Source of the DNA: JOPF133 sp052144935 | GTDB taxonomy: Bacteria > Acidobacteriota > Terriglobia > Bryobacterales > Bryobacteraceae | Reading direction: 5' to 3' | DNA: 64,000 nucleotides | Assembly (NCBI GenBank): GCA_052144935.1 | Contig: JBKQPR010000190.1 | Coordinates: forward strand, 25,613-89,612 | Shown here: positions 47,911-56,613 of the stretch, in pieces | How the letters are laid out: every line of letters begins with the position of its first letter | Position numbering within the stretch: position 1 is the stretch's first letter | Made by a program: the position numbers and the translations under genes | Notes under the pieces: model-generated | Databases searched by the model: none | The model's input: only the letters and a program-made list of their open reading frames with translations | What the model was told of the DNA's origin: nothing

Positions 47911-48825
47911 TTAGATGGGAAGCAATCCTCCGGTAAGTTCGGCGATGATGTCGCGCGGCGGCGACGGGTCTCGTTCCCAACCCGGAAATCCACCCCATTC
48001 GAAGGCACGGCGAAGGTAACCGACAAAAGTGGTCTGAGGCAAATTCTCCAACTCCACATCCACGCAAGGGTCCGGAAGCCAAATCCGGTATGGCTTCCTG
48101 CATTCATATCCAGCTTCGTTGAGATCGCTTACCGAGAGCCAAAGGGCTGTCCTGCCATTTTGGCGGCCGCTAACGAGTCCTCCCATGATATCGGAAACTG
48201 GACGAATAACAAGCGGGTCAGCCGTCGCCGACCCGTCTGGATTCAGCACCGGGTGCCAGCCGGCGAAGGACACATATCCAACATGTTTGTACCAGCACCG
48301 AATCGAGAGAGGAAGCGGCCCATTCGTTACTTTTTCAATATCTCTGCAATTCTTGGCGGTTTGTGGTTCCGGCTCATAGAATATCCGGGGATTCTCGAGC
48401 GGCGGCATCGTCGCCATTCGCTCAAGTTCGGCTTCCAGAGCGGCTTTCTGTTCCTGTTGCGCTGCCAGCCATCCCGGGAATCCCGGGCTCTGTCTGGGGT
48501 CCAGCGCACTCGCCGGCCTTCTACCCTCGGCGACCTCCTTCTGTAGCAGGCGGAGCGTAAAGGCATTGATCTTCGGTTCCGCAATTCGTTTGTTGATCCT
48601 CTCCAACTCGCGCTCGAGCGCAGGCGCAGCAAAACGATACCCCATACCGGACAAGCGCGTGATCAGCGACTCGATGTTACACCGGGCTCTCCGCATGGCT
48701 TCCTTAACCACAGCGTTTGCGTCGGCCTGAACCGGTTTGTGGCGCACCGCTTCGCCCAGCGCCATAAGTTCGTTCCAGACCTCGACCCGTTCTCCTGCCA
48801 AATAACGCTTGATGTAGGTCGGCAT
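47911..48825 (-). CDS. hypothetical protein, possibly SUKH/SMI1-like
   Basis: 304 residues. It opens with an amphipathic helical half (MPTYIKRYLAGERVEVWNEL, then coiled-coil LERELERINKRIAEP). The C-terminal domain contains NGPLPLSIRCWYKHVGYVSF, a pattern (LP-x-S-x-W) seen in SMI1/KNR4-type folds, and a strand-rich end (NLPQTTFVGYLRRAFEWGGF). SUKH proteins include toxin-immunity partners, but no toxin is evident nearby. It is the first gene of a two-gene unit with the propeller-like protein. Confidence 0.6.
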   Translation of the reverse strand: MPTYIKRYLAGERVEVWNELMALGEAVRHKPVQADANAVVKEAMRRARCNIESLITRLSGMGYRFAAPALERELERINKRIAEPKINAFTLRLLQKEVAEGRRPASALDPRQSPGFPGWLAAQQEQKAALEAELERMATMPPLENPRIFYEPEPQTAKNCRDIEKVTNGPLPLSIRCWYKHVGYVSFAGWHPVLNPDGSATADPLVIRPVSDIMGGLVSGRQNGRTALWLSVSDLNEAGYECRKPYRIWLPDPCVDVELENLPQTTFVGYLRRAFEWGGFPGWERDPSPPRDIIAELTGGLLPI

Positions 48826-48849
48826 GACTGCAATATTTTAGCGCGGCTC

Positions 48850-49385
48850 ATTAGCCGAGCGCCACGGTCGAATAACGCGCCACTCGGGCATTGATCCAGC
48901 CCCGAGCGGGGCCCGCATGCGGGGGGCTTTCGGATTCCCCCCGTGAAACGTCGCTCACGCCAGTTGGCGCAACCGGACCCGTCACTTGGCTGGTTTGTCG
49001 TTTTAATCCGGCCAATCTTTCATGGAGGCTGTCTGTTGGACGAAGCACTCAAGGTCCGACGGATAGGCCGTCATTTCTTCTTTTCGTTCGAGCTGCCTTA
49101 CCAGAGAGAGTCCCGAAGCCCCGTCCGGGCGGGCCGGCGAGGTTGGCGGTCAGGTCTCACAAAAAACTCTTGCCGTCCTTGCCTTCAATATGCAGAATGG
49201 TCGTGCGTGGTCTTGAGTGACTCGCAGCGCCACCACAATGGATCGGGCAGAGATTGGAGGGATAAGTCGCCATCTCGGACATTGGTCCGGACGGGCGGCC
49301 CCGAATTCTACGTTCTGAGCAATAGTCCCTCCCCGGTCGCTACGGTCCTGTCGAAAAACCCGGGCCGGACCTCCGCGTCTGCGGA
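48850..49385. other. intergenic stretch with no gene seen
   Basis: Both strands were read; only short frames without coding character are present. There is a GC-rich run of C and G tracts around 48898-48945 that could form a hairpin. Nothing else is supported. Confidence 0.4.
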
Positions 49386-49841
49386 TCACTCGCCGGGCGC
49401 CGTGAGTAATGCCGCCAATAGAGGGTGAAGCGCCGGCGCAAACGGGTTGGTTACGGTGACGCCCCGCCACGTAAAGCCTTCCTGGAGATCCTCCGACAGA
49501 AGCAAGCGACACTCGGCTTCCGCCGCCGCGGCCAGCACAACCGAGTCCCAAATCGTAAGACCATAGTCGGACGCCAGATCCGTTGCGTTAACCATTACGG
49601 TGGCGGACGTCTCAACCATCGGATAGGCATCCCGCCAGCTCAGCACGGCTGCCCGCGCGCGTGCCGGCCGCCGCTTCGCTTTTCGGACGAGCACGTTGAA
49701 CAACTCACCCAACGTCTGCACTGGAAGCACGACAGCCCCCACTGGCAATCGCTGAATCACCTCCAGAGCCCTGTCTCGCATGGCCGCTCCGTTCGCGCCT
49801 TCGGCGTAGGCCAGGACGTTGGTGTCCAAGGCGACCTTCAT
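49386..49841 (-). CDS. PIN-domain toxin
   Basis: 151 residues with PIN acids: KVALDTNVLAYAEG (Asp), QTLGELFNVLV (Glu), TIWDSVVLAAAAEAE (Asp) and LLLSEDLQEGF (the last acidic position). It overlaps the upstream antitoxin by four bases (ATGA). Confidence 0.87.
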   Translation of the reverse strand: MKVALDTNVLAYAEGANGAAMRDRALEVIQRLPVGAVVLPVQTLGELFNVLVRKAKRRPARARAAVLSWRDAYPMVETSATVMVNATDLASDYGLTIWDSVVLAAAAEAECRLLLSEDLQEGFTWRGVTVTNPFAPALHPLLAALLTAPGE

Positions 49842-50083
49842 GGGGCGTCGTCGTACAACTCGTCACGTGTCCAGCGGCCGGCATTCACGGCTCGTTCTGT
49901 TCGGAGCCGGGCGAAAAGGGCGGAGCGGGCCCCCTCCGCAGCCGGCTCGTCCTCGACGACGGGCGTGATCCTGGCCACGGGCTTGCCATGGCTCGTCACA
50001 ACGACGCTTCCGCCCTTCTTCACGGTTCGCAGTAGTTCCGAGAATCGGCGATTGGCGTCCGCGGCCGAAACTGTTTTGTCCAT
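49838..50083 (-). CDS. Phd/YefM-type antitoxin
   Basis: 81 residues starting MDKTVSAADANRRFSELLRT, then GGSVVVTSHGKPVARITPV, the Phd/YefM fold that binds operator DNA, followed by a toxin-binding C-terminus (RAVNAGRWTRDELYDDAP). ATG 50083 has GGGGTG upstream. A 17-bp palindrome lies 15 bases upstream of the start. Confidence 0.87.
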   Translation of the reverse strand: MDKTVSAADANRRFSELLRTVKKGGSVVVTSHGKPVARITPVVEDEPAAEGARSALFARLRTERAVNAGRWTRDELYDDAP

Positions 50084-50098
50084 GCTGTTCACCCCACT

Positions 50099-50115
50099 GT
50101 AGTGATATTCACTAC
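50099..50115. promoter_or_regulatory. palindromic operator of the Phd/YefM-PIN pair
   Basis: GTAGTGA-TAT-TCACTAC is a perfect inverted repeat (7-bp arms). On the minus strand a TATAGT -10-like hexamer abuts its upstream edge, so binding would cover the start region. This fits autorepression by the antitoxin. Confidence 0.65.
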
Positions 50116-50414
50116 TATACTGTAATCCGGCATCGGGATTGGGCGGCATGGCCCCGGCAGCCCCCCAGGTTTTACGCATCGTTCCGAGGCTGTGCTTCGC
50201 CGGGGACCTGGGTCTCCGACCGCGAGGTGTCGTGCCTCTTGCGAGAACCGCTCTCTCTCGTTCGCGGCCCGGATCGGAGCCGGGCCCAGCGGGCGCCCCA
50301 TGAGAGAGCGGTTTCGGAATCGCACCGAATCAGACGGTCACAGGGGTTTCTCGTCAAGACAGCCGGCACCCGGCTTTGTACAGGCGGGTATATACTGTCT
50401 TTCCAGGACTGAGA

Positions 50415-50462
50415 ATGCGCTCCGGGACCAAGAGCGCATAAACCACGGGAGGAGGTACGAAC
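50415..50462 (+). promoter_or_regulatory. leader hairpin and strong ribosome-binding site
   Basis: An 8-bp perfect stem (ATGCGCTC at 50415-50422 with GAGCGCAT at 50432-50439) precedes a near-consensus Shine-Dalgarno sequence, GGGAGGAGGT, seven bases before ATG 50463. The hairpin does not mask the ribosome site. Its role may be stability or regulation of the following gene. Confidence 0.55.
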
Positions 50463-52694
50463 ATGCGGATCGCCAGATTTCTGTACTTCGCCGGCGTAGT
50501 GGCTGTCGCCATCGCCGGATACCTGACCACAGCCCGGACCGATCTGAACGCGCAGCCGGCTGCCCCGGTGAAAATCAAGGCCACCGATATCGGCGGCGTG
50601 GTCTCCAGCAGTACAGGACCGGAAGCCGGCGTTTGGGTAATCGCGGAAACCACAGATCTGCCCACCCGCTATATCAAAGAAGTGGTCACCGACGACCGCG
50701 GCCGCTATGTGATCCCCGACCTGCCCAAGGCCAAATACAGCGTCTGGGCGCGCGGCTACGGGCTGGTGGACTCGCCCAAGGTCCAGGTGGAACCCGGCAA
50801 GCTGGTCAATCTGAAGCCGATCGTGGCGCCGGACGCCAAAACCGCCGCGCAATTGTATCCCGCGAATTACTGGTATGCCCTGCTCAAGGTCCCCGAGAAG
50901 AACGAATTTCCGGGCACCGGGCCTTCCGGTAACGGAATTTCGCCGAACATCCGGACTCAGGGCCAGTGGATCCACCTGATTAAGACCGATAGTTGCGAGT
51001 CGTGCCACCAGTTGGGGAGTGAGTATACGCGCACGATACCTCCGATGTTCCGCAACTTCGATTCTCCCGCGCAGGCGTGGCTGCGCAGGGTTCAGTCCGG
51101 ACAAGCCGGGAACGCCATGATGGGCGGCCTGACGCAATTGGGCCCGCAGCGAGCCACCGCGGAGTTTGGCGCCTGGACCAGCCGGATTGCGGGTGGCGAG
51201 CTTCCCGCGGAAGCGCCTCCGCGTCCGCAGGGCGTTGAGCGCAATGTGGTGATCACCCAGTGGGACTGGGCCGATCCGAAGGCCTACCTCCACGATGAGA
51301 TCGCGACTGACAGGCGTAATCCCCGCGTGAATGCGAATGGTCTGATCTATGGATCGCCGGAGGAGAGCCGCGACTACCTGCCGGTGCTCGACCCGGTGCA
51401 CAACACCATCAGCCAGGTGAAGGTCCCGTATCGCGATGCCAACACGCCGGGGCAGCCGAAGCCTCTGCAACCGTCCCCGCTCTGGGGAGACGAGGCGATC
51501 TGGGACAGCCACACGACGGTCCATAATCCGATGTTCGACGAGCGCGGAAGGCTGTGGTACACCTCCCGAATCCGCGCCAACGACAACCCCGCTTTCTGCA
51601 AGGCGGGATCGGATCATCCATCGGCGAAACTCACTCCGGTGAATAACTCGGGGCGGCAATTAGCCGTGTACGATCCGTCTACCAAACAGACATCCATGAT
51701 CGACACCTGTTTCGGCACTCACCACCTGGTATTCGCGCAAGATGCCAACAACACCCTGTGGACCAGCAGCGGCGGTGGCGGCGGAGTGGTGGGCTGGCTC
51801 AATACCAGGATGTGGGACCAGACGCACGACGAGCAGAAATCGCAAGGCTGGACGGCGCTGGTTCTGGACACCAACGGCAACGGCAAACGCGATGCGTATC
51901 TCGATTCCGAGCAGAAGGTCCTGACTGCGCCGAGCGGGGAGAGTCTGGGCACCTCGTCCGCGCTCGGTAAGACGGCCGGCCCCGACCGGGACACGCGGCT
52001 GAACGCCGCTTTCTATGCCGTGGCGGTGGGCGCCGACGGGATGATCTGGGGCAGCGTGCTGGGCTTCCCGGGCGGGATCGTGCGAGTCAATCCAGGATCG
52101 AATCCGCCGGAAACCGCGCTGGCGGAATATTACGAGGTTCCGTGGAACAATCCCAAGGCGCCCGTGTGGGGCTTTTCGCCGCGCGGGATGGATGTGGATC
52201 GGAACAACGTCGCCTGGGTGGCGCTCGGAAGCGGACATCTGGCCAGCTTCGACCGCCGCAAATGCAAGGGTCCGCTCAATGGGCCGGAAGCAACCGGACA
52301 GCACTGTCCGGAAGGTTGGACGCTGTATCGAACGCCCGGTCCAGCTTTCAGTAACGTGACCGACTCGGGGAGCGCCGACTCGCATTATTACGACTGGGTG
52401 GACCAGTTCGACACGCTAGGACTGGGCAGCAACACGCCCATCGTGACGGGTAACTCGTCGGATTCGCTGGTCGCGCTGGTGAATGGGAAGTTCGTGATTC
52501 TGCGCGTGCCCTATCCGCTGGGTTTCTTCGCCAAGGGGATGGACGGCCGCATCGACGATCCCAAGACTGGATGGAAAGGGAAGGGAGCCTGGACCACCTG
52601 GGGCACCCGCACGCCGTTCCACAGCGAGACCGGCAAGGGGACGACCGCCAAGGTTGTCCATTTCCAGATCCGGCCCGATCCGCTCGCGAATTAG
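50463..52694 (+). CDS. secreted carboxypeptidase-regulatory / Vgb-like propeller protein with one haem motif
   Basis: 743 residues. An N-terminal signal segment (FLYFAGVVAVAIAGYLTTA) is followed by a carboxypeptidase-regulatory-like domain (IGGVVSSSTGPEAGVWVIAE, DDRGRYVIPDLPKAKYSVWA). A CESCH haem-binding motif lies near residue 179. The rest is a large propeller-like region (SRIRANDNPAFC, TCFGTHHLVFAQDANNTLWT, WGSVLGFPGGIVRVNPG, GFSPRGMDVDRNNVAWVALG). Similar multi-domain proteins act in secreted oxidation or Vgb-type chemistry. The single CxxCH suggests one covalent haem, if the motif is used. A strong RBS precedes it. Confidence 0.83.
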   Translation: MRIARFLYFAGVVAVAIAGYLTTARTDLNAQPAAPVKIKATDIGGVVSSSTGPEAGVWVIAETTDLPTRYIKEVVTDDRGRYVIPDLPKAKYSVWARGYGLVDSPKVQVEPGKLVNLKPIVAPDAKTAAQLYPANYWYALLKVPEKNEFPGTGPSGNGISPNIRTQGQWIHLIKTDSCESCHQLGSEYTRTIPPMFRNFDSPAQAWLRRVQSGQAGNAMMGGLTQLGPQRATAEFGAWTSRIAGGELPAEAPPRPQGVERNVVITQWDWADPKAYLHDEIATDRRNPRVNANGLIYGSPEESRDYLPVLDPVHNTISQVKVPYRDANTPGQPKPLQPSPLWGDEAIWDSHTTVHNPMFDERGRLWYTSRIRANDNPAFCKAGSDHPSAKLTPVNNSGRQLAVYDPSTKQTSMIDTCFGTHHLVFAQDANNTLWTSSGGGGGVVGWLNTRMWDQTHDEQKSQGWTALVLDTNGNGKRDAYLDSEQKVLTAPSGESLGTSSALGKTAGPDRDTRLNAAFYAVAVGADGMIWGSVLGFPGGIVRVNPGSNPPETALAEYYEVPWNNPKAPVWGFSPRGMDVDRNNVAWVALGSGHLASFDRRKCKGPLNGPEATGQHCPEGWTLYRTPGPAFSNVTDSGSADSHYYDWVDQFDTLGLGSNTPIVTGNSSDSLVALVNGKFVILRVPYPLGFFAKGMDGRIDDPKTGWKGKGAWTTWGTRTPFHSETGKGTTAKVVHFQIRPDPLAN

Positions 52695-52705
52695 ACCTTG
52701 GGCGA

Positions 52706-52740
52706 GGAGACAGGAGTCAGGAGGCAGAAGTCAGAAGCAA
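52706..52740. repeat. five tandem heptamers (RRAGNCA-like)
   Basis: GGAGACA, GGAGTCA, GGAGGCA, GAAGTCA and GAAGCAA follow one another without a gap, directly after the stop of the upstream gene. The pattern resembles the short tandem heptameric repeats described in some bacterial intergenic regions. Confidence 0.65.
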
Positions 52741-53200
52741 ACCCCCGTGGTGCGGAGAGGGTGCGCAACGATTTCCGGCGTTTGTGTTCAGTTACGTGGC
52801 AGACGCTGTGAGACGCGCTATCAGCCCGCTGTCCGGCTCCTTCCACCGGCGCGCGTGGCCCTGAATCTCTCGCGATCCCGCGGCCGGAATCATCCAACTC
52901 CACCTTCGGCCCTCCGCCTTTAGCGCACCCGCCCTGCCGGGAATCCGGCCCGCCTGCGGCGCTCCACCTGCACCCACTCACACGCCTGGACTAGATTAGG
53001 CCCAATACGGTTCACTTAACACACTGAGGAGGCGGACGGCCATTGTCGCCGACCCACCGAGACCGAAAAACGAATTCGCGTGAAGCGCAGGCAAGTTTCT
53101 GGAAAGCCGTCTTTCGTCCACAAATGCGGGTTAGCATGTATACCCGTCGGAACGGTAGCACCGGCAAAACTGCGTCCCGTAACGTCGTCGAAGAAAGGAC
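52741..53200. other. intergenic stretch, no gene seen
   Basis: No frame on either strand has coding character. There is a GC-rich portion near 52880-52990 and an A-rich interval near 53060-53110. It is the 3' flank of the giant secreted gene that follows on the minus strand. Confidence 0.4.
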
Positions 53201-56200
53201 CTAATTCACCACGATGACTACACCCGACTGGGATGCAACTCCTCCAACGCTCACCGTGACTGGCACGGCCGACCCCGGCTCGACGCCCTGCGGCACGACC
53301 GCATTCACCTGCAACAATCCCGCAACCTCGCCCGGAGCCGACCCCGCATACTGCACCACCGCTGTAATTCCTCCGATCGTCACCGTCACCGGCAACAAGG
53401 GAGTCCTGGTAGTCGATTGCGTCACGCTCCCGGTCACTCCCGCGGGCGACGTCTGTCCCTCTCCCGTCGCGTAGATCGAAACCACCGACCCGCGAGCCGC
53501 CGGATTCGCGGCGCTATTTACCGAGCCATCCTGATTCACCACCGCGGCCTGCCCTGTGCCGGTCGCGTCTACGCTGAACACGCCCGGCGCTGTGCCCACC
53601 ACCGGCAACACCCATGCTGGCGTCCGGTACGTCCCGGAGGCCGTCGTGTACGACACCTGCATCATCGTCGATGTCTGCCCCGCCACCTCGTACGGCACGA
53701 TCAGATTCGTCTGACTGGTCGAGGTGTAGATCAGCGGCGCGGCCTTGCCATCAAAGGTCACCTCGAGTCCGCTGATCTCCGAAATCAGGTTGCCCGCCGG
53801 GTCCAGCCTCAGGCCGCCCACCGCCGATGCGCCCACGCCATAGCCGCGGACGCTGACGATCTCGCCCGGCGACACGCCGTCTGCCATCCCCGATGCCGCA
53901 TTCACCACCTGCGACACCACCGGCAACGCCGCCGCCCCCGGCTCCACCAGCAGGGTCACCGGCACGTACACCGAGCCGCCCGGGGATTGGAGCGTGAACG
54001 AGCCATCGTACTCGCCCGGCGGGTACCACATGGTGTTCAGCAGGCCCACTACGATTTGGGTCGGAGTGGGTGCGCTGTACGCATCTCCTACTTCCAGCCA
54101 ATTGCCGCCCACCGCGATGGTGAATGGAATCGGTATGCCGCCGGCATCGACCTCGGCCGTCTGATAGGCGGGAGCAGCTTCCCCAACCGCCTGCACGAAT
54201 GTGAAACTGCCTTTCGAAATCGTGAGCGGCGGCGCCGTGCTCCAGACGCCAAGGACCACCGGGACGGTGCAAGGCGCCAGCCCCGGTTCGCCAATCGTCA
54301 CCGTGCCGTGGTAGACGCCCTGCGCCAAACCGGCCGGATTCACCGTCACGGCAACCGTGAACGTCGTCGGCGCCGTTGCGCTCATCCACGGCTGGTCTGT
54401 GGTTGCTCCGAGCATCCCCGGCGGGTCCACGTTGATCGTCTGCGTCTGCGGCGCCGATCCCGCCTGTGCCGTAAACAGCAGCCCGTTCGGCCCCGTCCCG
54501 CTCGTGGCCAGGTAGGTTTGGAAGGTCTGGACTCCCGTCACGTTGAAGGTCGCGGCAACGGTGACCGCATTCCCCGGTCCGCTAATCAGAATGGATCCTG
54601 GGGTCGAGAGTTGGCTGTAGTAGATCTGCGACGTGACCGCCGGGTCCCACGTCACGGTCAGGGTCGCCGGTGTCGTGCCGCTCAGCGGCGAGATCTTGAG
54701 CCAGTAATCGGGCGAGACCGAAAAGGCCGCCGGTCCCGTATCGCTGGTCAGTGTGAGGGTTTGCGAATAAGGCGGCGCATTGAATGCCGGAGCGGTGAAG
54801 GTCAGGCTGGCGGGGTTGGCGGAGATCGTCGGCACGGCGGCCGCGGTCACCGTGAGGGTCACCGGCAACGTCGTCGCCGGCCCGACGCTCGGCGTCACGA
54901 CAACCGTTCCCTGATAGGTCCCTACCGCAAGCTGCGCGGGATTCACAGTCACAGTGAGGCCCGTGACGAGGAGGCCGCTTGCGGCCGTGGCGACCGACAG
55001 CCAGGATTGCCCCGCGGTCACTTGCGCCTGAACCACCGCGCCGTCGCCGTTGTCATAGGATACCAAGACCGATCTTGTGGCGGGAGGCTCGGACGCCCCG
55101 ATCTGCCAGGAAAGCGCCAGCGATGAGGGCGTCAGCGTGACGACCGGCAGCGGCGTTCCGCTCGTATCGACAGGAAGCGCCGTTGATGGGAGCTCGAATC
55201 CAGGCGACACGTTATACGCCGCCGAGACCACCCGCACCGGCAGGTCGGAGGCGATCGTATCGGAGGTTCGGATGCTGTAAAAGGCGGTCCAACTGCCTGG
55301 CGGGATCGCGAAGGTCGCGGCGCCTCCCTGGGTCGGACCGCAGCACACGTCCACACTCGTGACAGTGAGGTGGACCGTGGCCGTGTTCGGGTTCTGAATC
55401 GCCACGATTCCGCCGATCTCCAACACGCCGACATCCCACCCGGTGGAAGCGAATAAGGGGAAGAGTGGCTGACTGTTCGATAGCGAGGGAAGGTTCACGG
55501 GATCGTTCGGTTGGAAACAGTAGTAGTCGAATTCCGCGCCGCCGTCCGTCACCCGCGCCCGCTTGCCCACCAGCTCCGCGGCGCCGCCGAGCGTCACATC
55601 CAGTTCCTGGGATGAAACGAACTGGGTGGATGCGATCGCGACGCCGTCGATGGACACCGTTGTCGATCCCGTGAATCCCGTGCCGGTGATAGGGACAACC
55701 GTCCCCGCCGGGACCACTCCCACCCCTGCCGGGATCTTGGCCACCGAGAGCGCGCCGTTGACTGTCACCGACCCGCTCCAGACCGTAACGCTCGAATCAG
55801 GCGAAGTGGCGGTCACGGCGACCGTCCGCCCCGCGGCGGTCGCCAGCACCGGAACGGTGAACACCAGCACCGGCAATCCAGCCAACTGCCCGATTCCGCC
55901 GCCGGGTGAGACAAACCGTACATCGATCTGCGACCCGGTGGTGGTCGCGACGCCCGAGGCGTCGCCATTGGCTCCGAACAACCCAACCTGAGTTCCCGGT
56001 CCGAACGCCGTCGAATCCAGGTTTAGCACCACCTCCCCACTGGAGATCGCCATCGGTGGCACCGCATAAATCTTGATCTGCGCCCATCCGCCCGCGGGCG
56101 CCGTTTCGGTGGAAATCTGCAGACCAGGAACACTCGCGCAGACCAACCGGCTGGCGAATGCCAGCAAAACAGGAATCCAGCAGCTGTTTATCGGCTTATC

Positions 56201-56203
56201 CAA
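53201..56203 (-). CDS. giant secreted BACON/TIGR03437-like protein
   Basis: About 1000 residues. The signal segment is CWIPVLLAFASRLVCASVPG. An N-terminal cohesin-like strand region, an IPT/TIG-like unit (VVPITGTGFTGSTTVSIDGV) and several BACON-like beta-sandwich units (ISANPASLTFTAPAFNAPPY, GPAAFSVSPDYWLKISPLSG, LTVTWDPAVTSQIYYSQLST) follow. The last 220 or so residues (VVNAASGMADGVSPGEIVSV to VTVSVGGVASQSGVVIVV) match the Solibacter-type TIGR03437 C-terminal domain as I know it. Likely a surface or secreted adhesin-like protein. The start is uncertain: TTG 56203 gives a good leader; another TTG lies at 56239. Confidence 0.85.
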   Translation of the reverse strand: MDKPINSCWIPVLLAFASRLVCASVPGLQISTETAPAGGWAQIKIYAVPPMAISSGEVVLNLDSTAFGPGTQVGLFGANGDASGVATTTGSQIDVRFVSPGGGIGQLAGLPVLVFTVPVLATAAGRTVAVTATSPDSSVTVWSGSVTVNGALSVAKIPAGVGVVPAGTVVPITGTGFTGSTTVSIDGVAIASTQFVSSQELDVTLGGAAELVGKRARVTDGGAEFDYYCFQPNDPVNLPSLSNSQPLFPLFASTGWDVGVLEIGGIVAIQNPNTATVHLTVTSVDVCCGPTQGGAATFAIPPGSWTAFYSIRTSDTIASDLPVRVVSAAYNVSPGFELPSTALPVDTSGTPLPVVTLTPSSLALSWQIGASEPPATRSVLVSYDNGDGAVVQAQVTAGQSWLSVATAASGLLVTGLTVTVNPAQLAVGTYQGTVVVTPSVGPATTLPVTLTVTAAAVPTISANPASLTFTAPAFNAPPYSQTLTLTSDTGPAAFSVSPDYWLKISPLSGTTPATLTVTWDPAVTSQIYYSQLSTPGSILISGPGNAVTVAATFNVTGVQTFQTYLATSGTGPNGLLFTAQAGSAPQTQTINVDPPGMLGATTDQPWMSATAPTTFTVAVTVNPAGLAQGVYHGTVTIGEPGLAPCTVPVVLGVWSTAPPLTISKGSFTFVQAVGEAAPAYQTAEVDAGGIPIPFTIAVGGNWLEVGDAYSAPTPTQIVVGLLNTMWYPPGEYDGSFTLQSPGGSVYVPVTLLVEPGAAALPVVSQVVNAASGMADGVSPGEIVSVRGYGVGASAVGGLRLDPAGNLISEISGLEVTFDGKAAPLIYTSTSQTNLIVPYEVAGQTSTMMQVSYTTASGTYRTPAWVLPVVGTAPGVFSVDATGTGQAAVVNQDGSVNSAANPAARGSVVSIYATGEGQTSPAGVTGSVTQSTTRTPLLPVTVTIGGITAVVQYAGSAPGEVAGLLQVNAVVPQGVEPGSAVPVTVSVGGVASQSGVVIVVN

Positions 56204-56613
56204 GACTCGGCCTTGTATGACACCTCTATTACACCGCAACTGTGACGCCTGCGAAGCGGCGATTCACACGGCGCCTCCGTCAATTTCTAAGACCCTTGGG
56301 CTGCCGAAACCAACTACACCTTTGCGGCTGTTGTGTCCGTTCTAAATGCGAATTCACCAAACGCTCCCGATAGGCTTTCTGGAAACTACCGCGCCACTGA
56401 GCCGCGCCTTGCTCTCGGACCCGCGCCACTTGGAGACAGGGGCAGAGCCTGGCCGAAACCAATTATGGGCGCTAACAGGCCCTGGCACTATGAATTGATC
56501 GCAGCGGACCCGAACGGCGGCCCGGAACCGCGTCGGAGGCCGTCCTTAAGTGAGCCGTATTGAGGACCAGGCCCCGCGAACCCTTCCGACCGGCATACCG
56601 GTGGTCCGCCGGG
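56204..56613. other. intergenic stretch with small hairpin
   Basis: No gene is seen. A 14-bp inverted repeat ACCGG-CATA-CCGGT (about 56590-56603) lies just downstream of the PQQ dehydrogenase stop; without a T-run it is a weak terminator candidate at best. Confidence 0.35.

Noticed and set aside
53417..55126. A 569-residue Arg-rich frame opposite the BACON-type protein
   Set aside because: It is dominated by Arg/His/Gln with no domain; the opposite strand has clear beta-sandwich repeats and an export signal.
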